This document shows positions 36,801 to 48,200 of a stretch of 64,000 nt of DNA, piece by piece. Source of the DNA: Crotophaga sulcirostris (lineage: Eukaryota; Chordata; Aves; Cuculiformes; Crotophagidae); contig VYZB01000279.1 of NCBI GenBank assembly GCA_013397455.1, positions 372,001-436,000 on the forward strand, given 5' to 3'. Both the position numbers and the translations under genes were made by a program. Position 1 is the stretch's first letter. Each line of letters begins with the position of its first letter. Below the pieces are notes generated by a model. That model had not been told where the DNA came from. It ran no database searches and saw nothing but the letters and a program-made list of their open reading frames with translations.

Positions 36801-38880
36801 AGTGGTATTTTATGGGATAAAAGGTTTGGAGAGACTGCAGTAGTCATTGTCTGGTTCAGATGTATTTAGCCTAGAAATGAACAAAATATGGCTATTCACA
36901 CCATCCAGCAAAGGAAGCTTTTTGTACCTTTCCTGCATACGTAGTCAACTGATAAAAGGTAAATCAAGGCACCTGAATCAGGCCTCTCTTTTCTATAGAG
37001 TTGTGCACCTAAGGTTGGGCTCTGAATATCCCTCTAGATGTCTCCCATGAGAAACTTGCAAGGAATGAAATCTCTGCTTTCTGATCCTCTTCAGTCACTG
37101 CATGCCCTAAATTTTGGAACTAGCAGACTTCTCAGAAAAAGTAGGCAAGGATCCAGGGAAGCTGTAGGTAATCAGAAGCTGCATCATAGATTTCAGCTAC
37201 AAAAATCCTTTCAGTAGTACAAGACTCCCACAAGACTCCAGACAAGCAGCTACCCCATTCTCAGAGGAGTGCATGTGCACACCTGCCAAGGCCACCACTT
37301 CCATGTTAACTCTTGCAGACAAGCTTTTTATTATGAAAACATTTGCATAAAACTGTTAGCCCCAGCATATTTATTGTGATTCCTTAGTGGATAATCAAGA
37401 TCAAGGTCTGGTCTTTCATTTTCAGCACACACTATCCAATTAACAACAGGTATATACATAAAATAAAAGCCCATTTTGAGAGTGAATTTTTAAAGATGGA
37501 TATTTATCATTTTGTTTGCCAAGTAAAAGGTTATTTTAGTTTTATTTTGTCTTTATTTAAGTCCATGAAAGTCGCTGTATGCGAGACAAATACAATTATC
37601 TTTACTCTGGGAAATAATGAAATGCTAGCTTTTCCTCTTTAAAATAACATACTTCACAGTAAATATAGTTTTTGGCAAAGCAGTGTTCCCCTGCCACACA
37701 GCACATGTTCAATGAAGTTATTCCTCAGCTGTTTGTTGCTGAACTGAACTGAGCCAGAATGAGATAAGATGACTGAGTTTGTAAGCACTCCTAGTCCATT
37801 AAAGTGGAAGCCTCCAACAAAGGAAAACACTTTGCATTTCAATCTAAAAAGTATGTCAGCTTATCGAAAAAACAATCATTCTGTCTTTTCACAAAACAAT
37901 TAGAGCAGAAAGCAATCACAGAAAGGAATTAAGAAGGATTTGTGGTGAGATAGCCCATCAGGGTCACTCAGACCAGCTGGATTCATACAACCTCAGATTT
38001 CTCGCTTTGCCTTGTTACATCCTGGCCAGTAACAGCTTTGGCATGGATATACTGAAAGAACGCCAATGGCACTTTCATGCACTGAAATTAATAAGCAAGG
38101 TTTTAATTTACCTATTAAAAAATTACATTCTTACATTCTAGGAAGCTAATGAGAAGCCATTTTATTAGCAAAACAAAGTCCTTTCTCTGGGCCGAATAAA
38201 TGACCCCAGTATCACGCAGCACACCCAAGCTCAGAAGGAAAGATTTTTGCTTTCAGAAAAAAAATCAAGACTTTCTGCATGGAAAACCATGTCACTGGAA
38301 CAGTATCTGCTGCAAAATGGAGCTTCAGTAGTCAATAAAGGCAGAAAAAGGCAGCGCTTGCTACTTCATAGCTAGCAGGTTTTCAAATTATGGAATTCAT
38401 CTGTCACACTCCACTTAGCATATCTATATCACTTCACCAAGTAATGCCACCATCAGTTATTTTAATAGTGAACAGGTAAATGAATAGTGTAAAAAGTAAT
38501 AGAATGGGGAGGAAAAAGAGGCAAGACAATTAAGATTTTTTTTTCTTTTTCTCTGACACTGAAGAGTGAAGATTTCTCATTAACTTACTTTAAATGGGGA
38601 GGAATGTAAAAAATAGGGTGATGCGTTTAACAAGGCAATTTACTTAATAGAAGAGAAATCTTGAAGCTTCTTTCAGGGACAGATCTCTAGTGTTGCTTGC
38701 GCTTCTCAAGGGTAAATGGACACAAAGAACTTTACCAGATGGATAAATAATTTACAAAGAAAACTATGGTCCAAAATTCAGAGTGACTTGAGATTGATCC
38801 CTAAAAATTCATAGCTTCCATCTTTACAGTCATTGACCACCACAGCAGCTGATAAGCCGTGGTCTTTGGTCAAATAGTTA
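30832..38880. other. Intergenic; A-rich tract, otherwise nothing recognised
   Basis: Eight kilobases without a recognisable gene. A stretch at about 32590-33400 is GC-richer than its surroundings and has minus-strand ORFs of 60-75 codons. It may be an old unclassified repeat, but I cannot name it. A low-complexity A-rich tract is listed separately. Short T/A homopolymers are present at 34660-34672 and 35612-35625. No coding region is supported. Confidence 0.5.
34097..34200 (+). repeat. A-rich low-complexity tract
   Basis: About 100 bases composed almost only of A with scattered C ('aaaaaaaaaccatacaacaa' style). On the minus strand it is T/G-rich and gives spurious Phe/Val-rich ORFs. It could be a decayed poly-A-derived tail, but no retrotransposed gene is visible beside it. 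Confidence 0.8.
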
Positions 38881-38966
38881 CAGTATCTCAGTATCACAGT
38901 ATAGTGGGTTATAGGTTGGACTTGATGATCTCAGAGGTCCTGTCCAACCTTGTGATACTGTGAGTG
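38881..38966 (+). mobile_element. Short CR1 3' end flanked by an inverted CR1 tail
   Basis: A CR1 3' end of only about 64 bp runs from 'gtgggttataggttggactt' to 'ccttgtgatactgtga' (38904-38964). It is preceded directly by 'cagtatctcagtatcacag' (38881-38899). That segment is the reverse complement of the ATACTGTG-type tail, so the element has tail sequence in opposite orientations at both ends. No CR1 body is attached to the left tail. Confidence 0.85.
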
Positions 38967-39612
38967 AAGCGCGCAAAGAAACAGGAGCTTTTGCATACAG
39001 GGCATGTTTTCTAATGTAAAGCCCTAGCATCCTCTGATATGTGTAGCCCACACACAAAATCTACCCTCTTATATATTGCTACCACATACATACTGCCACA
39101 CTTTTACTAATCAGCCTCTAACATTAGAAGAGTTGTATCTTCTTTAAGTCTTCCTGCTCCTTTTCATAAAATAAAGCATACTTATTGCACAAGAGATTAC
39201 CTGAATTTTGCAAAGATCTTTTGTTCATTATTTAATGGAAGAAGATAGCATACATTGAGGGAATATAAAAATGTTTTATTCACTATTTTCAGCTGACTCT
39301 TATTTTTCCCCTACCCCAGTAATAAAGTTAATACATTTGTACACAATCTCAATGTAGTATTTCCCATTCCGCCTGCAGATATATCTTTCGGTCTTTGAAA
39401 TATCTATGAAACGCATTAAATAATCACTGTAAGCCACTTTTGTTGATAAATTTATCATTTTACTGCTCTGAATTATTCATACAAAGCCAACACTGTATCA
39501 TAGGAAAGCAATTAAGGTAGACTGCGTGATTTGGAGAAAATGAAAATCGCTCTATTCTGTTGCACAGAACATGTTGTTTCCATCCCCTGTTTAGGTCAGT
39601 GTCACAGTGTGA

Positions 39613-39616
<4 letters not shown>

Positions 39617-39647
<31 letters not shown>
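39617..39647 (+). repeat. (GT)n microsatellite
   Basis: An uninterrupted GT run of about 15 units, preceded by 'gtgtgagtga' and followed by a G-rich 'aggggggtgg'. It is the longest perfect dinucleotide repeat in the window. Confidence 0.97.
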
Positions 39648-39650
<3 letters not shown>

Positions 39651-40016
39651 GGGGTGGTTGTTTAGTATTGTTACCAATTGCACAGAGGCATAAAGACAGG
39701 CTATTTTTCTTAGCCGTAGTGCCTGGCTCTAACATCATCATAGCACGTATAAAGAAGTGAGTGCAATTTTTCCCCTGACCACAGCTGGCAAAGCAGGGGC
39801 ATGGCACAGTCGGACTCCAGTTGTGCTCACAGCTACTACCTGCTGCTAGGTGCCTGCCGTTCTCAAATGCCACCTCGGTGCAAGAGCTGGTCAGCCATAC
39901 AAACACACAAGCAGAGAAAACTTCAGCCTCATCCCAGCAGATGGAAGTGGCTGCTTTTAAAAATGCTGCCACTGGTTTCAGGTGCTTTAACATGTACAAA
40001 TTGCTTTCATGTACCT

Positions 40017-40040
40017 GTGAATGCTACTGTGAATGCTACT
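40017..40040 (+). repeat. 12-bp perfect tandem duplication
   Basis: The unit 'gtgaatgctact' occurs twice in direct succession, consistent with a recent slippage duplication. Confidence 0.9.
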
Positions 40041-40591
40041 GATCCCTTAACACCAGCCTGTAAACAAAAGTCAACTTACTTTGTGGAAGACACTGAGTCC
40101 ATCTGAGCCCCAATCCGCATGTGTCTGTTTGAAATCTGATTTGGTAAAGGAACACATTTCTTTCAAAGGGCATTCCTTATATGAAATAAAAGTATACAAT
40201 AACTGTCTGCGTTTTTTTTTCTTCCTTTTAACAACTCATGGAACACTGAGTAAAGCACTCTCCAACCTAAAATGCATATCAAAGTCATAGATGTTGATGA
40301 TTTAATGAAATTAACTAAGAAATCTGTATAGACAGTTAGTACAGGTTTTGTGTTTAGACCAGATGTAACGTAAGTATGCCAGAGAACACGAAACAGGAGT
40401 TGTCCCCACACAGTCTCATACAGCCAGCATTATGACCTGGAACAGCCAGGCTGTGAAAAAAAATCAGTCCCATAGGTGGATGGTGATAACAGAAAATGGA
40501 AATTCTCCACAGTGAAACATCTCACAAAAGCTCCCTTGTTCATCATCAAGAGCTTTTGCTGAAAGAAAGCATAAATACTATCATACATATA

Positions 40592-40650
40592 GTATATTTA
40601 TAAAATAAGAAACATATANTATTATATGTATAAAATAAGAAATGTTTTCT
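40592..40650 (+). repeat. AT-rich 30-bp imperfect tandem repeat with ambiguous base
   Basis: The block 'taaaataagaaa' recurs at 40601 and 40631 within two similar 30-bp units. The only undetermined base of the window (N at 40619) lies in the first unit, which suggests assembly or polymorphism uncertainty in the repeat. Confidence 0.8.
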
Positions 40651-42804
40651 CATTCCATAGAGACCTATTTTAGGTAATAACTGTAAAGCAGAAATAAAAA
40701 AGATTAAGTAAAAATAAGAGAATCTTGCCAAAAGGCTTCAAATTCTGGGGGAGGGAAGCTTCTCTTCTTTGAAAAGCTGATTTTTTATTTTTTTTTAAAT
40801 GAACACAGGAATTCTTCTTGCTTTACCACTCTCCCTCACATCAGCATCGGTGCCTTCTGACAACTGTAGACCACAGGCAGGACCACAAAGCAGACTAGGA
40901 TCGCATAGTCAAGTAAAACAAACAAACAAATACCACCAAGTCCCACATATCTATTGCAGATAGAAACTGAAATGAAGCCTTTCCCTATGCCCAGTGCTGT
41001 GCAGCAGCCAGATGAAACCACAACCCAAAGTGATTAATAAAAGGGTGAGTCTGAGCCTGTGTCCACCATGTCCTTAAGGTCTGCAAGACATCTCAAGCCT
41101 GTCTGGAAATCCTGCCCACCAGGTAGTCACAATTACTGGGCAGAGAGGAACCATCCCTGTGGGTACCAATTAGGAAAGAAAAATAGACCCCACTGCCCTC
41201 AGGTAGCTCTGTCCTTCTGGCTAATGTGTCTTTTCTTATCAACTGGAAACAGCCCCCATGGCTATAGAGTACAGGAAATCACATCTAGGTGAAACCACTT
41301 AGGTTTGAGGGAAAAGAAAAAAGCTATGTCGAGTCACTATCTCTATCCTTTGCACAATGAAACAACAGTCAAATAGGCACCATTCACTTATTCACATTCA
41401 GCTACCCAGAGCATAAAACAAACCAGGGAGCTGGCAGGTTAGCTGAACATAACATGCTGGGTAATTTATTATACACAGCTCCCTAATGAGCTGTGAAATA
41501 AATTCAGACATGGCCATTTTAGCAAATTCAGAATAATCTCCATCTCTCAAATATCTGAGCTAATGATTCACAGTTTGTTCACAAATGGAAATGTCACTCC
41601 CCCAGTCCGTTGTTATTGGTTTTAATGTCAAGGAAGCAGTAAAAATTCTGTACCTCTTCTTTGCATCACGGAGGTATCTAAGCACTCCATCCAAGCTCAA
41701 GCTTTTTCTCCTGCCTGGGATTGCACAGACAGTCCCTTTGCAGTGTCTTCAGCACAGGGTGGACATCTTCTAAGAATTCTGAGACACCTCAGAAAACATC
41801 TTGTGATCTGAGAAATTTGGCAAGGGCTATCCCTATCCTGGCTACTCTTCCACATAGTTATCAACACTTTTCTACATTTAACCATAAAACCAATTCTCTA
41901 TTAAGCATGCCTTACCAGCTGAGGGTTTTCTTCAGAAGTGCAAGAAGATATACATTAAAGGGAGTAAAAAATATAGTGGGTATGAGCTTATGACTCTAAA
42001 AGGTACAAGATGGCATGCAGCAAGTAAGATGCATGTATTATTTGGTGCATCTGTTGGGAAATATTAAATATGATGAAGACTATGAAGCCTCAGCTAGCTC
42101 AGCCCTATGGTTACTATAAATTCATATGCTATAAACACACAATCTTTCTTGACCTTCAAGATATTTGTGTTCTTTCACACCCACTTTTAAAAGCCTCAGG
42201 CAAAGGTAATTTTGCAGACTATTATACTTCATTAGCAAGAAGCTTTCTGGATGCTCATTTACAATTTTCCCTTCCTTAATTAAGTCCAGCTACTTCTAGT
42301 TACACCTTTCTGCGCTTCATTAAATCAATTCATTTCCTCCTTGGTATTTAACAGTCTTCAGTTACCTTCAGGCTGCTGAGCTCCATTCTAACCCTTTAGG
42401 TTGGCTCGTGGCCAAAACTAAACTAGCCAGCTCAGATCCTCAGCTGGCATAAATCACTTTACTACTTTTAATCTTCCTCATACTGTACAATTCGTTCATT
42501 CCAAGTCAACGATCCACTCATTACTTTTTTCTCTTTCAGCTCTGACCTGTCCCTACTGATAAAACAATGCCCAGACTCAGCAGAAACATTCAAGAAATGA
42601 GTGCACTAGAGTACTTCTGTAAAGGCAGACGAGATTGACACTGTTTTTTTCTAAACGGGTTGCAAACCAGATTCTGATCTACTATCAGAATGGTAGACTC
42701 TGTCTCCTTCCATATTTTCTTTCTGTGCCATATACATGTGGAAGTTTTCAATAGAATCACTGGAAAAAATACTATTTAACACCACTTAACTCATTTCCAT
42801 ATAT

Positions 42805-44060
42805 AGTTTTGTGGATAGAGGCTTAGCAACAGTTCCCTCAGGACTTGTGGATGCATCTCATCAGATCTCATGGACTTGTGCACCTTTAGGTTCCCTAGAT
42901 GTTCTCACATCTGATCTTCTCCTACAGAGGGCAGTTCTTTCATCTCCCGGTCCCTGTCTTCTGGGCAGTGTTGCTTGAGCCCTTTCCAGCAAAGACTGAG
43001 GTGAAAAAGTCATTGAGTATCTCTGTCTTCTCCATATCCTGCATAACCAGGTCTCCCATTTCCTTCCAGAAAGGGCCCACGTTCTCCCTAGTCTTTCTTT
43101 CCTCACTGGCATACCCATAGAAGTTGCCCTTGATGTCCTTGGCCAGATTATATCTGTCAGGGCTTTAGCTTTCCTAATCTGATCCCTGGCTGCTCAGACA
43201 AGCTCTCTGTATTCCTCCCAGGCTACTTGCCCTTACTTCCACCCTCTATAAGCTTCTTTTTTAAGTTTCTCCAGGAGTTCTTTGTTCATCCATGCAGGCT
43301 TCCTGGTGTTTTTGTCTGATTTCCTCTTTGTTGGGATGCATTGCTCCTGAGCTTGGAAGAGATGACCCTTGAAAATAACCAGCTTTCTTGGACCCCTCTC
43401 CCCTCCAGGGTTTTGTTCTATGATACTGTACCAAGCAGATCCCTGAAGAGGCCAAAGTCTGCTTTCCTGAATACCAGGGCAGTGAGTTTGCTGCACATCC
43501 TCCTTGCTGCCCTAAGGGTTTTGAACTCCTCCATTTCATGGTCACTGCAGGCAAGGCTTCCTTTGAACTTCATGTTTCCCACCAGCCTTTCCTTGTTGGT
43601 GAGAGCAAGATCCAGCATAGCACCTCTCCTCGTATGCTCTTCTGTCACTTGGAGAAGGAATTTATCATCAGTGCGTTCCAGGAACCTCCTGGATTGCTTG
43701 TGTCCTGCTGTGTTGTCCATTCAACAGATATGGGAGTGGTTGAAGTCCCCCATGAGGATCAGAGCTTCAGAACACGATGCTGTGCTTATCTGTCTATAGA
43801 GGGCTTAATCTGCTCACTATTACTGGTCCAGTGGTCTGTAGCAGATCCCCACTATAATGTCACCTGTCACTGCCTTCCCTTTAATCCTGACCCATAAGCT
43901 CTTGGTCAGCTTCTCATCCAACCCCAGGTGGAGCTCCCTGCAATCCAGCTGGTCATTGACATAGAGGGCAGCACCCACTCCTCCCCTGCATGTCCTTCCT
44001 AAAGAGCCTGTATCCCTCCATTCCAATTCTAGAGCAGCTCCCCAGGGAGGCCTTTTGTGG
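42805..44060 (-). mobile_element. CR1 LINE internal fragment: endonuclease to start of RT, decayed
   Basis: This is the only CR1 fragment on the minus strand and the only one from the 5'/middle part of ORF2. Reading right to left, the translation gives the APE-type endonuclease: 'RGGVGAALYV' and 'VGICYRPLDQ' (near 43820-43990), 'LILMGDFNHSHIC' (near 43740, with the GDxN motif), 'LDLALTNKE', and 'CSDHEMEEF' (near 43540, with the SDH motif). The linker 'RKPAWMNKELLEKLKKE' and the start of the reverse transcriptase ('DEMHPQVLREL') follow. The frame is broken. A conserved Trp after 'HIC' has become TGA, several frameshifts follow, and about 10 bases are missing after 'VLREL'. No 3' tail is present, so both ends are truncated. 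It is non-functional. Confidence 0.92.
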
Positions 44061-47000
44061 GAGGGAACTATGCGTACTGCATAGTGCTGTCATGACATGC
44101 AGATCTGATCTCTCTAATTAAGTGCATTGTCCTCAGTAATTTCCAAATGACATCAGTTGAATAACTGACAGAAGGAATTAACTGCATGCTTTTGTACCTC
44201 TCAGAACTCAGCTTCCCTCCCAGCCCGAGGGAGATGTTGCTGTTTCTGCTGTGCAAGGAATAGTGCTAAGTTTTGCTTCTAAGCATAAATGCAGTTGCAC
44301 AGTCCAGCATGTTCAAAGGTCATTTTGTGCCACGCAGGTTCTCAGAAACAACCCCTCCAACAGTCTGCGAGTGTGAAGCATGATAAACAGACGTACTATG
44401 GACAGCAATGGTTTCTTACAAGAGAAGGCAGGCACACAGTGCTGATAAAAGACATGAAAGGCATTTAACACCTAGGTTTTCAGTGGCCTAAGTAGGGAGG
44501 TTATTTTCCCCAAGAAAGGAAACAACCGTGGCTGGGGTACTGCAAAACAGTGTGAGCTGAACATGAATGCCAGCAAATAGTTTTCGACAAAACTGACACA
44601 GCTGAACTACCGTTTAGCAAACAGGTCAGTAGCTGGGGCTATCCCAGAGGGCTGCAAATGTCAATGTGGTCAAGTAGTTTCTGTGCGAGATGAAGGAAAT
44701 TACATCCTACCTGTGCTCTCAGAGCAGCAACATAAGGGACTGCCAGCTTCTAGCAAGCCAACTGTAGTTTGCATCTCGCCGTTCCACACTAAAATTGAAC
44801 ACCTGCTGCATCCCATAAGCTATATACATCTATTCCACAAAGGAACAATGTAATGGCTATCTAAGAACAACCGTTGTGCAGGTTAATGAAATAAAACCTG
44901 TCTTCTCCAACACACTGGAAATAGTACTAGTAATAAACAGCCCTTCACACTCATCAAAGGTCAGACAGGGGATCAGATGTTTTGTATTGCATAATTTGTA
45001 TCAGAAATTATAATATTTGCTAATTAAACAATTCCTTGCTAGGTCTTCTGAAATAACCAAAGGTAACCATAACTGCTTTCGGAAATTCTGTTCTTTACCT
45101 TCAAATACAGCAGATTGAATGCTGTCAGCTTCTTAGGGCAGACTGTTTCCAATGCAATGATTCTCAAGACCAGAAATGGCCATGTTACCATTTAAAGCTG
45201 TTCTGGGGTTGCTGTAAGCTACACCATACATAGGAGATCTTAATATAGACATGACCAGTGCAGAAAACCAGCAGGGCCCAGACAGATACGATCTGTACCT
45301 TCCTTCCACAAGGGCTCCATATTTTTTCTGCATCATTATTAGATTCTACTAATATTACAATGGATGTTAATTTTGTCCCATTAATGATCTCAAAGGTCAG
45401 TTCTGCTCTCAGCCACTGAACGGTTGGCCCTGATCTATGGCAAATGTGGGCACAGCCACATCAATCCAGAAACATACTGTTATTAACTCTTGACATTAAG
45501 ATCTCCCATCCTCACATAAACCTCATTTTTCTCCAACTGAAAAAAAAAAGTCCAAGACCTTTGAATGTCTTCTTAATCCCAGGATAATCCACACGGAAGA
45601 TGTGATTTGAATTCAGGTCCTCTGAGTAGCAAAAGGAGGCTGTATGTGGCAGAATCCAGCTAAATTCCCAGTATACGTGAAAAATGAATGATATAGAGGA
45701 TAAGAACCAAGTTTTCCAACACAAGAAAAAAGTTGAGATTTAATTACTTTGTCCAGCAATTTAGAGGGAGAGAAAGTTGAAAGTAAGTCTGAAAAGGCAG
45801 CCCTAGACCTGAGTTGTTCTCTCATCAGAAGACCTGACAAGCCAGAGCATTGCACTGCAAATTATTTTGGACTTTAAATGCTTTAGTTTGAAACTAGTCA
45901 ATTTTTAAACTAATGAAATACAGGGAAAATTAAGTGTATTTTCCATTAGAGAAGTCTTCCTTCTTAAAGGGGATCTTTCCTTCATTTTCCATCACTTAAC
46001 CTGTTTTAATTTTACTGTTCACAATAACTAGTACTGTTACGGCTACAGGATTGATTTTTCTCCAAACTCATCCTGTACTGTAAATCAGAACTGCAGAGAT
46101 TTTAAGCATGAGCCTTGCAAGGTTTGAGGTTTTTGAGGTTTCCTGGAAAAAGCTACCTCTTGAATTAAAATGGTTACGTTACAATATCAGCTTTCATTGA
46201 AGAAAAATCTAGCCTTCTCATCTTTGACTCCCCGTGCATGGTGTTTTTAATGTCTAAGTTAGTAAAGCAGTGTCTTTCTTTGCAGAGAATGGCTGGAGCC
46301 CTGATTCTAGAAAGGCACTTCATTTTACATGTTATGATGAACGCCAGTGGAATACGAAGATGAGGACTTTCAACAACACACAGAATTCTTGCTACCACTA
46401 GCAATCAAATGTGCTGGACCCCAACTTGCTTCCCCTGTCAGTCTGAATTTTAATATCTTTATGCTTTTCTCTATAATCAGTACACACACACACAGTGCTT
46501 TCTCAACATCTTTACCTCTGCAACCCTATCCAAGAATCAATAATGACTCTGAATGGCAAGCTTTTGAGGGTAGGATTGTGGTCTTTATACTGTGCCTCAC
46601 CTTTTGCCAGTAACCAGCTTCTGACCCAGGTAAACCTTTGAAAGCCTGGAGCAGCTCTGGAGCAGCTACACGTGTGGCAAAACCACAGTGCTACCAGTGC
46701 AACTTTTGACATATGTACCCTGCCTGGAACACTAGTGCTGACTTCTGTTCCAAGGCATCTAAGTGTTAGGGAGGGACAAACAGTGACACGGGAGTACCCT
46801 CTGTGCCTTCATTTTTAGAACGGTTTTACCTCAAGACCTTGTCTAATTGGGATGCTGTCACTTCAAAAAGAAGAGACTTGAGAGGGCATTATCAACAGTC
46901 TCCTGCAATACCTGTTTTAATTAAGCTGCATTAAGCCAACTGCACTTTGAGCTTCTTATACCTTTGTTTGCCTGGTATGAATCATCTTCATCGTTCGTGC

Positions 47001-47789
47001 TTTTCGTGCTTTCATTTTTTTCACTGATGAAAAAGATAGCAGGAAAGGATTCCTCAGGATTGATTAAGTAAGCTCTCACCCCATTGCCCTTGGTAAGTTT
47101 AAAGAGAACTGGAGGTTATAATGATCTTTATCACTGCATGTTGCACAGCTGTGCAGATTTCCATCTTTCATTTTATCACATCATGACTTTGCACTTAAAG
47201 GAGCACATAGCTCTGCTAAAACAACCATTCTCTCTCTCTCCAACCAGGAGTTGATAAGAAAGTTCCAGATAGGTACAGTATATTGTGAAACCCCCTTCAG
47301 TAAGCATGGCTTTATAAAAGTGCTGACTATGGTCTAGAGAACATGACATTAATCACATGAGGCTTGAAATCTGTGTTTCATGCTGCGTTACCTGTGTGAC
47401 ACTGGGACACTGAGGTTGGGCTATAGGCACAGTAGGGCTGTACCTGTTTCAAATACCTGTGAAATTCACAGACCTGGCTTTGTCCTTCCAGGATAATGCT
47501 CATGGCAAACATATTAGCCTGGAAAAGGACTATGGAGCCAGAAGGCTGTATGAGGGGAACGCATAGTGTTTCAGAGCAAATTGGAAAAGAGTGGCTGCAG
47601 GAGTCTTAGAAATCACCCTTGTCTTTGGCTTACAGGCACAAATCCAACTTCAAGAGCCAATTTATTTTAGCCATTACAAACCTATCTTGGATGAATGATG
47701 AGTGCAGGAGTCTGTTTAAAACATTATAACAAGTAAAACTCTTCTAACTGAGGAAATGCAGCCCAAATTTTGGAAACCAAAGTGCCTAC
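44061..47789. other. Intergenic; no gene recognised
   Basis: AT-rich sequence with only short ORFs (up to 88 codons) and small simple repeats: (AC)6 near 46482-46495 and a CT run at 47229-47241. No exon, RNA gene or named repeat can be supported. Confidence 0.6.
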
Positions 47790-48200
47790 TGTGTCTCACG
47801 GACCAGTGGTAAAATTCTTGACTTAAACCAGCCTGAGAAGGAAAGCTACCTGGCAGGGCATGAGAGGGTTAATAGACTCTAATTGCCCTCATTAACTTCT
47901 CCTGGTGCCTCTATCCTCCATCCATGGCCCAGGAGCTCTATATAAGTTCAGGTCCTCTTACCCTTCTTGTGAATGGTGTTGTACAGAAGGTTTGGGTCTA
48001 GCTTTGTTCTTTGTTGTACATGTCTTGCTTACCAGATTTCCTGACTTGACGTGGGAAGTGTTTCACCTTTGAAGGTTTGTCTGGTGGTTGCTAGGCTGCT
48101 GCTGGGACTTACTGCTACCGGCTTTGCTGTACTTGTGCTGCTTTGCAGTGTGCCCTACACTAGCAAAGTCTCTGCCCTGCCTGTGGCATGACAACCTGTG
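47790..48200 (+). mobile_element. Possible solo LTR (or other promoter-bearing repeat)
   Basis: This block is GC-richer than its flanks. It contains a strong TATA box, TATATAAG at 47939-47946, within 'ggagctctatataagttcag'. About 60 bp before it is 'gggttaatagactctaattg', a TTAAT/TAATT-rich segment as in many avian LTR U3 regions. About 60-250 bp after it runs T/G-rich sequence with repeated CTG and CTT words. No ORF of note, primer-binding site or second LTR is seen. The ends are not defined. It could equally be a cellular core promoter or an unclassified repeat; the LTR call rests on general appearance only. Confidence 0.35.

Larger units (their letters stand above)
38967..42804. other. Intergenic; microsatellite and small tandem repeats, no gene
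   Basis: Contains the (GT)n tract at 39617-39647, a 12-bp tandem duplication at 40017-40040, and an AT-rich 30-bp tandem with an ambiguous base at 40619. The longest ORF of the whole window (39460-39999, minus, 179 codons) runs straight through the GT repeat as a His-Thr run and has no recognised domain, so it is considered spurious. Confidence 0.6.

Noticed and set aside
39460..39999. 179-codon minus-strand ORF, the longest in the window
   Set aside because: It runs through the GT microsatellite as a His-Thr repeat, has no recognisable domain, and the rest has no splice or promoter support.
42861..43799. Plus-strand ORFs of up to 152 codons
   Set aside because: They are antisense shadows of the minus-strand CR1 endonuclease region.
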